Assembly: GCA_030685235.1 (NCBI GenBank)
Contig: MU839146.1
Span: 124,001-188,000 of the forward strand
Direction: 5' to 3'
DNA length: 64,000 nucleotides
DNA from: Copromyces sp. CBS 386.78
Taxonomy: Eukaryota > Ascomycota > Sordariomycetes > Sordariales > Sordariaceae
Shown: piece by piece, positions 11,973-24,300 of the stretch
How positions within the stretch are numbered: position 1 is the first letter of the stretch
How the letters are laid out: each line of letters begins with the position of its first letter
Translations under genes and position numbers: made by a program
Notes under the pieces: model-generated
Databases searched by the model: none
The model's input: the letters and a program-made list of their open reading frames with translations, nothing else
What the model was told of the DNA's origin: nothing

Positions 11973-14900
11973 ATCGTTATACGGAAATCGTGGAGAACCC
12001 CTGTCATGTTGAACTGTTGCTGTCTGCGTCTGTTTTTTTTCTTTCTTTCGTCTTCGCCGCCGGTGTTGTTATTCTTTGATGTCTGATGGCGTCAACGGTA
12101 AAACCCGTGTTTTTGCTTGCCCCTCTCGGTGGCTGTTCTACAGGCGGAAGTGGAAGCGCCAGCGGCTGGCCAAGGTGTGCTTGTGTTGACCACGACAGCG
12201 TCGGCGTCAGCGGCATTCTTGAGGGACGTTTGACCAGAAGGAGGATGATGATGATGATGAAATGGAAGCCAAGAAGTCATGAATCTTATTTAGAGTTGAC
12301 GACCCGCCATTGGTGGGTGTTCATCTCTTTCCAAAAGATGCCCGCTGTGCTTCATCTCCCTACCGTGGCCTATCATCCCAGGCCGGCTCATTAACCAAGA
12401 TCCTCCAACCATATCCCACATTTACCACCGGTACGGGAAGGGGTCCCTCATCTCGTGTGCATGTCGTGACCCCATAGCTGCACACTGATCAAGACTGGAA
12501 ATTGAGTTGAAGGGTTCTATCCCTGTGCCATGTGCCACGAGGCAATGATGGAGGCAAAACAAACACATTGCATGTGTTACCTCAAATTTTTCTACCGCAG
12601 TCGTTTTTTTTTTCTTTTCTTGTCAAGTGTTGGTTGAAAGTTTAGTGGAGAGATTGATGGATCTTGAAAACCGATCGTGTATCATCCCGAGCGGGACCGT
12701 CGTTAACGAATGGTTGGCCCTGGGCTGTTAAGAGAGAAAAAAGAGATTTGGCCGGGTAAAAGGAAAAGGAACAGAAGCTTGAGTTTTGGCGATCAGCGAA
12801 CGCTAATAACCACGAGACTTTCTGGAAGGTTATCATGTTTCGAGAAACCACTGGGCGGCACCGTGACTCTTCTCTCTCGAGCTTCAGTTCATGTTACCGT
12901 GGCCGTGACAACAAAGAAACAAAAGCCATGTGAAGCATTGACTTTTGCAATAAATACCGAGGGAGACCGACTTGCTGGAAAATGCTTCACATGCAGGAGA
13001 GATGGGCACATGACCAGCAAAACAATTTCCCGGGGCGCCCCATTGACCTCCATCTTTCGACCATAGGGGTTATGTTCTTTTATAAGCCGCAGGCAATGCC
13101 CCTGGTCGAGATGCCAGATGGCGAGTTAGGAGAGATGGACCACATCTAGAGTTGCTTGGCACCATGCGAGAGAGTGTTTTGAGGGTTGGAGGTCATGTTG
13201 CACCGCTTGGAGCCCAAAGAATATCTAATTGAATGCGATGAATCTTTGCTGCGTGTATGCGTTTTTGTGCCACACTATCGTAATGAGGGCCGTTGTGTGC
13301 CGTTTTCGGTGTGGTTGGTACCTGATGGAATATAGTTCTAGGGCCCCTATGAGGGAAAAGAGGTTGTATGTAACAGACAAGACCTGGAGAAAGGCAAAGA
13401 AAGGGGGACCGGTGATGCCATTGCAGATCTTGGAGAGATGGGGTTTAATCCGGTGGATGTTGCAGGTTTCGAGATGCAGATGCTCGACGTTGCTTGGAGA
13501 TCTTAGTGAGGTCCTTAATGGACGGTCCTGGGAGGATATGAGGAAGAAGACCAAGTTGAGAATGAGGCGGAATTAATTTACCTGTCAGTTTATATGTACT
13601 AAAATGCAAGGAGGAACGAATGACAGCAGCAGGAAAGAAAGCACACCACCATGACTTAGGTTGCGATGCTTCGTGAGCAGTGTCTTGCATTTGCTCTTTC
13701 CACAATCTCGAATGACTTTCAGGAACGCCCCATCTACGAAGCTGTTCCTATTTCACCCTAGCGTTACTTCATTTTTGGAACACAATTACAGAGATCTTAC
13801 CGTGAACAGCTTAGCCGCAATATTCGCCCGCCCACCTGGCCCACTTAATATCCTCGGATGAACCACTCAACGGCGAGGACGCTAGCGTGCTGAGGGTGTG
13901 CATGTGGTTACAGTGCTGTTAGTGGGTGAAAGCGCCCCAACTGGTCTCGTGGTGGATGCCCGCTCGTGGCCTAACAGACCGTTTTCTCAGGGACCCGTTC
14001 GTCCCTCTCTCTCCACCACTTGGGATGACAGATGCCCGCTTGGTGCAAATGGACTTTGAGATTCCCCAATTCCACCTTCTACTCGCCCATGTCCACTTTG
14101 TCACTTTTGACTCTCCTGTCTTGACTTGGTCCCTTCTCCTTCTTCCGAATAGTGTCCCTGTCGTTGTCTTGTTTATTCTTTCATCCCTAGAGGTCCCCGA
14201 GGTCCCCTCTTCTCCTTCACCTGCTCCTCCATTCTTCCCTATACCTAGGAGAAGACGGTATCCATTCGCTTCCAGTCGAGAGCCGAACGAGAAACGAGCG
14301 AGCCGAATCGCAATCCCTCGACCACCCTCACCCTCGACCATATCCTCGACCATATCCCCGTCCGAATTAAATTGTAGTCACTCGTTGTCGATCGCTGCGA
14401 CTCTCTGTCCACCCGACTTCTCCATTAGACTCCTCCAGTCCACCACACCCCATGGGTCACTGATTCGCTGTCATCCCGTCATCGTCGACCTCCCTCACCA
14501 AGCACGACAGCAAAAGACAGCTACCCCGTGCCAGGCCGACCGCTCGAATGCGCCCTTCTCCAACATCGGAAAACCTGCTTTGACGCACACCATCCGACAC
14601 TCGCTTGCGACCCCTCCATTCTCCAAGCAACCTAGACGATTCGACAAGATCGCCTTAGGGGGGAATAGGGATCCATAAGTCCCTGCATCTGCAACACTAT
14701 CGAGATACCCACTGGCTCTTGTCCGACTCGACCACGGCAACAACGACGCTCGTTGAACACCACGGTCTAACATCACGCTCGCTACCTGTCTGTCGTTTGG
14801 ATTCGACCTCGACCTTGATGCGCCGTCTATAGTTCGGAACACACACTTTCGACTCTCGTTGTGACGTTGCGGCCTCTTGGCCGACTCGCCAGAACCTGAC

Positions 14901-14979
14901 CTTTATACCCGGATCCAACTCCGTCGACCTAGGAAACTTCCCGTCGGCGTTCTCGACTCCTCACGAGACAAAACAAACC

Positions 14980-17391
14980 ATGGGTTCTCAAGCGACCGAC
15001 ACAGCATCCATCATGTCGTCCTCCTCACCACGCCGTCCAGAGCACCTTGACATACGGTCAAAGTCTGCAATGTCCGTCTCGAGACCACTGAGGTCCCCTC
15101 GACTCCATATCGCGGGAGAGGCGCCCCCGGAGCTCTCGCCTTTGGATGCTTTCGCCATGCAGAGCCGGCTGCTTGCCAAACAACTTGAAGAGAGCGCAAG
15201 GCAGGGCCGGCGCATGAGCCGTTTGCCGCCTCTGACCACCGATAGCCCGTTAATTGTACAAGGCCGTTCCGAATATTTCCGCTCCCTATCCCAAGATTCT
15301 GGAAGCGATGACGCTTACACACCGCAGCACAACGTCGGCTTGGGCCTGAGACACGAGGTGGACGAGGACGTGGATAACCGACCAAAGTCGATGCACCCGC
15401 GCATGAGCCGCATCCCGCCCACCCCTATCGAGTCGTCCGTTCCCATGCCCGCTCGACCGAACGTCGATGCCCTGAACAGGCAGTTCTCGAACGAAAGCGT
15501 AGAAGGAGAGATCTTTCTCGGAATAGGAGCCCGTAGGGAGGAGTCGCCCCAGCCCCTCGACCGCAGCCCCGAGGCTGAGCGACGATCGGCCTCGGCCATG
15601 GGGACACGAGAGAGCATGGCGCGCTCACCACCACCGGCACCGACCTTGACTCGGGCCATGACTTCCCCGGATCACATCCAGAAGCAGAGCTCGTTTGACC
15701 ACGGTGGTCTTCTGCCTCCTCGCCCTCTGTTTCCCAAGCGATCTTCGAGCATCATGTCTTCGACCCTGGAATCGACTGACGAGGACGGACTTGGTTCGTT
15801 GGGAACATCGTTTCACTCTCAACACTCTCAGGCTTCTCAGGGCTCCCGCAAGATGTCTAGCAGCAGCAGCATCCGGTCTCCTCTGGGCCACAGTCAAAGG
15901 TCTCCTTCCATTGCATCCGACATGTCCATATTACCAAGGCCATCTTTTAACTTTTCCAGACCCATGAGCAGGGCCGAAACCCCATCCTTCGAGTTTCCGG
16001 CTCGCCAGCCGTCTTCCGACAGCCATGCTTCGTTTGTTCTGGTTGATAACGAGGCGCACACCCCGGTTAGCATGAACGGCGATGGTTTCCCGGACCCTGA
16101 CGGTACTCAATCTTTCCACAATGTGCAGTTCACTCTGCCACGCGGAAAGTCGGTTCGACGGGCGGAAGATGAGAGGCCCGAAGTTGGTACTCCCCTTAGG
16201 CAGGTTACTACCAACGAGCAGCCTCCGATGCCTAGCCCAAATGAGCTTCACCCCCGTTCTCCCGTGTCTGGACAGCCTCCTCCATCGCCATCGAGCTCAG
16301 TAGGACCTCGTCTATCCGAAGACCGCCTCAGGCAGATACCATCTCAGCCCAGCAAGGTGAGTCTCGAGGTTCCCAGGTCAGCCTCAACACGGCAACCGTC
16401 ACCAGAGGCCATAGGTCGCCTCTCAACGGACAGCGCCCTCGAGCGTGCCCGACCATCGACGTCTCCAACACCCGATAGCCATCAAAACAAGACGGCCACT
16501 CCAACGGCGACAGCAGCACCCTCCATTGCTGCTACCAACGACACCGCAGCGACCCTCAAAGCCACCCGCCCCCTCGGCCAATCTACCGCGCACACCATGG
16601 CCGAAATGACTGCGGAAGAGCACGTCACCAAAGCCGTCGCCTTGCACGAAAAGGGTGCTCTTCAAGAATCCACGTGGCATCTTCGTCACGCAGCAAAACA
16701 GGCCCATCCCACGGGCATGCTACTTTACGCTCTCGCCTGTCGGCACGGTTGGGGTATGAGACCAAACCAGCGCGAGGGAGTAGAATGGCTAAGGAAGGCC
16801 GCGACGAGTGTCAATTTGGAATTGCAGCAGGACGACGACAAGACTAAAGAAGGAAAGTCGGTGGATAAGGTGGAACACAAGGCGAGACAGGCGCAGTTTG
16901 CGTTGGCGCTGTATGAGCTCGGAGTGTCTCACATGAATGGGTGGGGAATTGAGCAGGACAAGGTTTTGGCGTTGAGGTGTTTTGAAATCGCTGGGTGTAA
17001 GTTTTCTGCATATCTGTGACAGTCTGCGAAAAAGGAGGGTGGATTTGCTGACAAGGAAACGCAATAATAGCTTGGGGAGACGTCGACGCTCTAGCGGAAG
17101 CTGGGTTTTGCTATGCTCAGGGCATCGGGTGCAAGAAGAATCTGAAGAAGAGTGCCAAGTACTATAGGGAGGCTGAGGCGAAGGGGATGAGTATGGTTGG
17201 GAATAGCTGGTAAGTTGCCTTTTTTTGCCTACAATCCGTGAATAGGAGTAAAACTTACGAACGTTGTGAATAGGATCCACAAACCAAAATACGCCGATGA
17301 TCCGAAAGACGGAAAGGACTCGAAACACTCCCGTACCAAGTCCAAGTCTAGGAAAGGGCTGTTCGGGAGGAAGTCGAGCACTCATTCTTGA
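14980..17391 (+). CDS. Sel1-repeat protein, Nif1/Dsf2-like
   Basis: Exons 14980-16996, 17071-17209 and 17274-17391 give 757 residues. The first ~540 residues are Ser/Pro-rich and look disordered, with many S-P and R-x-x-S sites and a recurring RMSR-L/I-PP-T motif. The C-terminal third has Sel1-type helical repeats: the HVTKAVALHEKGALQESTWH segment, then YALACRHGWGMRPNQREGVE, then ALYELGVSHMNGWGIEQDKV, and in exon 2 EAGFCYAQGIGCKKNLKKSA. The protein ends in a very basic tail (KSRKGLFGRK). This layout matches fungal Sel1 proteins annotated as Nif1 (a fission-yeast inhibitor of the mitotic inducer kinase Nim1/Cdr1) and yeast Dsf2. Mitotic control is inferred from that resemblance only. Intron 1 uses a GCTGAC branch point; both introns end in TAG. 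Confidence 0.9.
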
Positions 17392-17766
17392 GCGATCTAT
17401 CATATCAGCACGACGGTTTTCAGCTACTTATCTTCGACCATATATCCGGCACCTTTTTTGTGATTAGGTTCAGTTCTCTTTCGCCACCTTGGCCCGGTGA
17501 GGGCATTCATTCAAACATATGCTTGAACTACTTACTTGGAACTACCACCCAATTTTTGAAACCATTTTTTCAACTTCAACTGATGATAACGACCAATTGC
17601 ATCTATCTATCTCCAATCCTATCTATCTATCTAACTGAACACAAAAACAAGCACACACCAAATACCCATACATAACATTACATACATATCCCCATCGGTT
17701 TGGGCCGTCGTTTGAGAAGTCAGTCGCTTCGGAAAAAAATAGGAGTTACAAGGAAGGCGCTGGGTG

Positions 17767-17786
17767 CATGGCATGGCATGGCATGG
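17767..17786 (+). repeat. (CATGG)4 repeat
   Basis: Four exact tandem copies of the pentamer. Confidence 0.9.
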
Positions 17787-17935
17787 CTACGGGGGCGTTC
17801 GTTGATGTTGTTGTTGAGCTCTTTCTTCCATTGCGTTTTTTCAATCAATTGGGATTCTTTTGTGTGCATTTACAACCTACCTACATATATATCTCTGACA
17901 TTCTACTCCAGTCTTGTACGTTATGAGCAACATTC

Positions 17936-18155
17936 GCTTGTTTTTTTTTTTTTTTTTCTGGTGCTTTTCTCCCGTTTGGTTCTTTTTTTCTCTTGTTTTT
18001 TTTTCGGTTTCTTGCGTTCATGTTTTTCATACCTTTGCTTTTTCATCCTTTTTTCGTTTCCCTTTTTCTTTCGGTTTTTTTTTTTTTTTTTTTTTTTTTC
18101 CCTCTTTTATGTTCATTGTTCTTTTCTTTCTTTTCTTTTCTTTCTTCATTATTTT
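17936..18155 (+). repeat. T-rich polypyrimidine tract
   Basis: About 220 bases are dominated by runs of T up to roughly 27 long, broken by CTT and GGTT. This is a one-strand pyrimidine tract between the two converging genes and may influence 3'-end formation. Confidence 0.85.
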
Positions 18156-19228
18156 ACGTTCGGGAGCGGTAGGGTGGTGGTTGGGGGAAGGGAACTGAAG
18201 GGGGTTAGGTTTCGAGAGGAAAAAAAAAAGGTTTTCATTTCAATCTTATCACATGTACGTTGTGTTTCCATCTTCAGCTACCTTGGGGAGGGCAATATGC
18301 ATATGGCGCAAGAAGCTCGCCCGATTTTTTTTTCTTGAAAGAAAGAAAGCCATTTTTTGGAAGAATTGAAGCTTTGGGACTGAAGCAAGTGGCATTTGGA
18401 TTTGATTTATACCTAGCGAGCTACGGTAGGCTGCCAAGCCCTTGAAAAGCGAATGGGGGAGAAAGTACAAACACATCATCAGATATATACCAAGTAGGCG
18501 GGCGGGCGGTCTCGAGAGGTGTGAAGTTGAGGGGAAGAATGGAAGCATTTGAAAGAAGACAAGTGAAGAAGCAAAAGCGAATATTTCAGTGAACATTTAC
18601 AATCAAGCCGCAGTGATTACTTATGCACCAGTCGATGATTGACGGAGTGGGCTACAGCTATGCATTGCCCGGTCCAGTGAACTGTTCTCTCTGGGCGGGC
18701 CCTGTTCTGCCTATGAATGAGCCTCTGGATATTTGAGGATACATACATGGTATATGTATCCCTTTAGATGACTGTGGCAGAGGTTCCATGGGACTTGAAG
18801 GCCGCTTTCCACATGACAGACACCGACCTTAATATCTGTGGAGCTAACGAGTAAAAGAGGTTTTCCTCCCGTATGGAAGTGACTTGGTTGGCCCAAGGCT
18901 ACCCTTATTTAGTGTGGCTTTGCTCCTGTATCTCCTCGTGTGCAGCTGGCGCATATCATCCTAGCCGTCATGTCATCACGCGACCTGGAGAAGGAGGGAG
19001 GAATATGTTCTAGTTGTTTGTCATTATCTCCTAACCCATCTTGGGGGCCTCGACTTGCTTTATCTAGCAGCCATTCGCAAAAGTGACATTGAAGTGCCTA
19101 AACCCATGCTACGGCTCAAGCTCCAGGTCGCTTATCTCATCTGTCCTGACCGTCCAACCGGCGTCGCTCCTCGTCGGAACTCTCAGGACTCGGGTGGTAT
19201 AGAAGCCACTACACCACTCGTCGGCCCT

Positions 19229-20174
19229 CTACGTATCAAGCTCCATCTTGTCACCGCTCGGCAGCTGCTCCTCGGCCAGCTCCTCCACACTAACATAATT
19301 CCCAATCTCCTCCTTCTTAATGACCTTCTCGTTCAGCACCGCCGTGGTGCCCCTCCTAAACACATAGCTCTTGAGCTTCTGGGTCCTCTCGTTCGGCTTG
19401 ACGAAGCCCCTGTGCAGCGTCGTCTTCTCGGCCGTGATCACGGCCAAATCGACATTGCTACCGGACCCCAAATCGTTCCAGATACCGGCCTCGATGGCCT
19501 GCGAGCACAGCTTCATGGCCTCCTCCTTGGTCAGCTGCGGCTTCCACTGCGTCTCAAAGACCGACATGGCGGCCAGCGAACCGGAACCCATGGTCACGTA
19601 GGGGAGCTTGTCGGTGGAGCCGTGGGCGTGGACGGTGAACAGGTGGGTGCCCGTGGGATCGACGCCGGCGACGACCAGGTAGGCGCCAATGTGACCTTGG
19701 TAGCGGAAGAGGTGCTGCTTGAGCAGCGTCATGCATGTCACGACGCGCGGCTTGCGACCCGTGGACAAGGAGTGAAGCTCTAGCTGGGAGGAGATCAGGG
19801 CCGTGGTGAATTCCGTGTCGGCGGCGGTGCCGGCGCCGGCGCACCAGATGTTGGGGGAGATGAAGTGAAGCTTTTCGCAGTTCTTGTCGGCGACGATGGG
19901 ACCCGAGGTGGCGCGGGTATCGGCTGCGATCTGGGAGGAGGGGGGCAAGACGTTAGTGGGGGGTTGGTGATGACGAGATAGTAAACGGGTTGGTAGCTAT
20001 GGCGGGGATGGGAGAAGCTATCCTTCAAGAAACTAAAGTTGTACTCACCACTACACCACCATCAAAAATGCATCCCACAATGGTTGTTCCTGTGCTGGTG
20101 GCTTTGGGCAGAGGGACGCCGCGGGCGTGTAGCGCCGCATTGCGGTTGTAGTTGGAGAAGTCGAAGCCGGGCAT
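19229..20174 (-). CDS. pup1: 20S proteasome subunit beta-2 (PUP1)
   Basis: Two exons (20049-20174 and 19229-19930, joined 5' to 3' on the minus strand) give 275 residues. Beta-2 is the trypsin-like catalytic subunit of the 20S core in the nucleus and cytosol. A 29-residue propeptide ends at Gly29. Cleavage before TTIVG would expose Thr30 as the nucleophile (mature Thr1). Asp46 and Lys62 fall at mature positions 17 and 33, completing the N-terminal-nucleophile active site. The conserved [16 protein letters not shown] and [12 protein letters not shown] segments follow. The intron begins GTGAGT right after GGVV and ends CCTCCCAG. Length and order match yeast PUP1. It is transcribed away from the nucleoporin gene across a 1.15 kb spacer. 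Confidence 0.97.
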
Positions 20175-21320
20175 GGTTTCGGCTTGGGTATTAGTTGGTG
20201 GTGTTGACTAGAGGTAGTATATCGTGAGGGTGTCGTGAAATCGTCGTCGACCTGCTGTTGTGGGCGTGGGAGAAAAGAGACGGAGCTGTTTGCCGCAAGG
20301 TCGTCGTGGTTGGTGTTGAGGTTGATGGATGACGGAAAGTGAATGGGGCAAGTTGCGATGTTCGTTGTTGATGTACAGTTGATAGCTGATGACGAGGCTA
20401 GAAGCTGCCTTCTCCAGGCGGTTGTTGCTTGGTTGCTTGCTGGCTTGCCCGCCTCTAGGTCCTCCCCCGCTGTAGCTGCCCACTAGCAGCTGCGCGCCTA
20501 GACAGGGCTGCCAGGGTTAATAGTAAACAGAGTTCAGGGTTAGCTGTGAAGCTGGCCCAAGCTCCCCAGTCCCCACACATACCTCAGTGTTAGTGCAGGG
20601 GTTGGATGCAGTGATGCTTGGCTCACCTGGACACGGGCACACGGCAGGCAAAGACGGCCTCTCAGAAAAATCGTGGGTCGCGTCTTCTTGTCCAGCCCCG
20701 GCGTCCACTGCGTCAGTCTCCAACTGAAGAGGCAGAGGAAGGAACCACTACCATCAAGATTTGGAGGAGACCACCACCGCCACCACATCACCTGGAAGGA
20801 TCATTGTTTGTCGCCATTTAACATCTTTCCTTTCCTTTCATCTTTTTTGCTGCCAACCACATCCCACACGGCGAGCATCGACCTTCTAGAGTCAAAGTCA
20901 ACAGACCATCGACGACCTTGCAGTCGACTCTCCATATTTTTTAATCCAAACAAACCACCCAATCCACTCCGACACATCATTCCACCAACACTCGAAGTAC
21001 CTTTGTAGTAATAGGAGGAGTATAGAGTGTTATCTGTGACCGACGATATTTACCGCGTCACCGTCCTCCATCTTGAAAGTCGAGCACCACCCACAGTCGC
21101 ATCGACCGACGCGCTTCTTTTCCCCGCCGCCGCGCATTCGTCACTACGACTCCATCTCCACCCTCATCACCAAATTCTCGGCCCGGGCCTCTCGCATATA
21201 CGCCAGGCTCCTGGCCCAATGCGATCCCACTCTCGGTGATATAAATCCAAAAATCCTCCTCTACACCGAGACAACAACAACAACATCAGCATTCAGTGGT
21301 ACAGGTACCTCTAGCTACCT
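20175..21320. promoter_or_regulatory. Divergent promoter region, PUP1 / Nup159
   Basis: The stretch separates two divergently transcribed genes and must hold both promoters and leaders. It is CA/CC-rich towards the nucleoporin start. I do not recognise specific factor sites. No gene is supported in it. Confidence 0.5.
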
Positions 21321-24300
21321 ATGGCGTTCGCCTTTGGAAACCAGCCCGGCGCGGCTGGCGGAGTTACAGAGGGTCCTGCTCTCGAGGTCATCCAGACAGA
21401 GGTATGTTTGCGACACCTTCCTCCCTAGTGTTATGCTAACTCACTGTTCGTTCCATCAGGGTCTCGGCTTCCTTGCCATCAACGGCGAGGCCAAAGTCCA
21501 ACTGACTTCGAAATGGAATCCTGCTCCCTCCCCGACGGCATCCCTCCTCAGCATTGCCCCCCACAAGGGCCTTGTAGCTGCAGCTGGTCCCGATGCCTTC
21601 ATAATCTCCACTACCGAATCAGTACGAAAGGGCTTCGAGGCCGAACAGCCCGCCGAAGGCGACATCCGACCCTTCACGCCCCAAGCCACCATCCCTATGC
21701 CTCTTCGCGTCTCACAGCTTGCCTTTACTGCCGACGAGCAATACCTTGTATTGTCCGCCGAGGACGGTGGCGGCCTGGCAGTCTACGATGTCGATGCCCT
21801 CAGCAACGGCACCACGCAATCCGCCTTTGAGATAAGCACCAACGGCGAAGCGCTTCGTTCCCTGATACCCAACCCGGCACCCGAGTTCGCCCACTTCTGT
21901 GCAGTCATCACCACCAATGGCAACCTATACATGGCCAACTTGAACGAGCGCCAACTTGTTTCGGGAGCCAACGGCCCAACGTTACGGTCCCAGGTTAGCT
22001 GTGCATCATGGAGTACCCGGGGCAAGCAGCTGGTGGCCGGCATGGCGGACGGTTCCATCATTCAAATGACTCCGGACGGTGTTGAGAAGGCGCATATTCC
22101 CAAGCCTCCCAGCCTGGGGGACTTCCATATGTCTTCGTTGGCCTGGCTCGAGAACCATGTGTTCCTGGCAATTCATAACCCTACAAGCGGCCAGGATCTG
22201 TCTGTATACCACATTATCACGCGCCAGCAGCACCCTAACGCGCCAGCCACCTTTACCTACAACAAGATGACAGACCCTGTCGAGCCATTCGGGGCGGAAA
22301 GGGCTCCCCATCATACAGTATTGCGGTTGAAAGACTTCCCTCCCAACATTACCGATCTTCTTCTAGTGTCTTCAACCGCTACTGATGGCACCGGCCTCCT
22401 TACCCGCTCGAAGACCCCGTTGGCCAGCGACAAACCAGTCGTCAATGCCTTTACCACAACAGAATTCGCCGATGACACCAAGCGCGCTCTTCTCCCTATG
22501 AGTGAGGATATGACGGAAACCTTCCCCGTAGGTACTGCCCTGGACTTGTCTGCCAAAGACAAGGTGTATAAGCCCATCCCCACGGACGAAATCAACGAGT
22601 CCCCAGGTCCTCTGCCCGGTTTCTGGGTACTAAATAACGACGGTGTCCTTTCGGCTTGGTGGGTGGTTTACAACGATTCCATTCGTAGCGGGACGACGTA
22701 CCCTGGTCTTGCCGTTATGGATAGCACCAAGCCTGTGCAGCCGGCGCAGCAAGCGCAACCTCAATCTGCGTTTGGAGCTCCTGCTACGACTGCCCCTGCG
22801 TTTGGAGCTCCTACTACGGCTGCACCGGCATTTGGCTCTTCGGCATTCGGTGCTGCCCCATCTCTCGGGGCCAAAACGTCTCCTTGGGGTGGCGGTGGTG
22901 CGGCAGCCCCGGCGTTCGGGTCCAGCAGCTTTGGGAGTGCTGCGCCTGCTGCTGCACCGGCTTTTGGCGCCCCGAGCGCGCTTGGAGGCCCAGCGGCGGC
23001 TCCTGCTTTTGGTCAGTCGTCCATGATCGGAATGGGTGTCAAGGCGTCTCCATGGGCCGCTGGTGGTGCCAGCAGTGCATCTACAGGAGCTTCAGGTAAG
23101 GTCTTTGGTGGCGGTGCTGCCTCCTCATCATCCGGTGGGTTTGCCAGCTTTGCGAATAAGCCTACTCCCTTTTCTAGTTTTGCGGGGAAGTCGGAAGGTA
23201 CCCCATTCGCTTCGCTCGCCGGCAACAATTCCGGTGAGAGCATCTTCGGATCAAAGCCCGCTGAATCAAAGACCATTGAGGTCTCTATGGATACTGAGAC
23301 AGCATTCCCTCCTCCTGCCGCGAAACCCGCGGGAGGCTCTACCTTTGGATCATCTCCCTTTGTGCTTGGAACTACTTTCACGGCTGACCCCAAGACTGCC
23401 AACGACAACGAGGAGCCTTCGGAAAAGAAGGGTGAATCTATGTTTGGCAGTGGATTCGGTCTGTTACTGAACGAGCCTGCCGCTTCGGAGACCAAGGATG
23501 AGGCCATGGACAGCGCGGCCCCGACACCGGTTACCGAGAAGCCCAAGTCGATCTTCAACGTAGATTCCACGACACCCGCCGGTACCCCTGCGTCCAACAA
23601 CATCTTTGGTGCTCCCAAGCCCCCTGGCAGCGGTCTCTCTAATGTTTTCGGCGCGCCTAAGATCGAGGAGTCTAAGCCCAAGCCGCTTACCGATCTGTTT
23701 GGACAGCCCAAGACCGAGGAAGGTGCGGCCAAGCCTAATCCGTTTGACGCACCTCTGAAGTCTGAGACGCAGCCCAACCCATTCGCGACGCCCCTTAAAT
23801 CGGAGACAGAGCCCAAGTCGTTCGCGGATGTTCTTAAGGCGGCGAAATCCCCCGAGATCAAGGATGAAGACACCCAAGACAAGGAGAACCTGGCCAATAT
23901 CCCGGAGGCACCCCTACCCCCCGAGACTACTAGTAAGACGGACTTCCTTCCAGGTGAATCATCAGCATCTTCAATAGCTGACCCACTAGAAACAGCTTCC
24001 AAGGCTAAGAGCGACGATGCTCCTCTGCCGCCAGATTTCTTGTCGAGCAAGCCTAAGCCTGCTGATAAGAAGGCGGAGGATGCACCACTGCCTCCCGATT
24101 TCACGAGCAAGACCCAGGATCTTCCCAAGTTGCCTCATGTCCCTTGGAGCCCGAGCAAGGAGGAGGAGGAAAGCGATCTGGAGGAAGGTGAGGTTGAGGA
24201 AGAGGAGGGAGAGGAGCATGAAGAGAATGAGGATGGCTATGAGGATGAGGAAGAGGAGGAGGAGGAGGAGGAGGAGGAGGAGCATGGTAGTGAGGAAGAC

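Larger units (their letters stand above)
9812..14979. other. Gene-poor 5.2 kb spacer
   Basis: I find no convincing protein gene. Frames of 60-250 codons occur, but they lack splice-consistent neighbours, known motifs or the C-ending codon bias of nearby genes. The stretch holds several short tandem repeats (listed separately) and a GC-rich patch at about 10300-10400. From about 13930 to 14979 it becomes pyrimidine- and CGA-rich, consistent with a long promoter and 5' leader of the Sel1 gene downstream. A non-coding transcript is possible but cannot be shown from sequence alone. Confidence 0.5.
17392..19228. other. Convergent spacer, Sel1 gene to PUP1
   Basis: Both neighbours end here, so the stretch holds two 3' ends and no gene that I can support. 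It contains a CATGG pentamer repeat and a strongly T-rich tract (separate entries). The rest is unremarkable. Long Phe/Ser-rich frames on the plus strand are only translations of the T/C tract. Confidence 0.6.

Noticed and set aside
17700..18338. 212-codon frame rich in Phe and Ser
   Set aside because: It is a translation of the T/C-rich tract with no domain.
19055..19783. 242-codon plus-strand frame
   Set aside because: It is antisense to PUP1 and arises from its codon bias.
23013..24128. 371-codon minus-strand frame
   Set aside because: It is antisense to the FG/acidic region of Nup159 and low in complexity.
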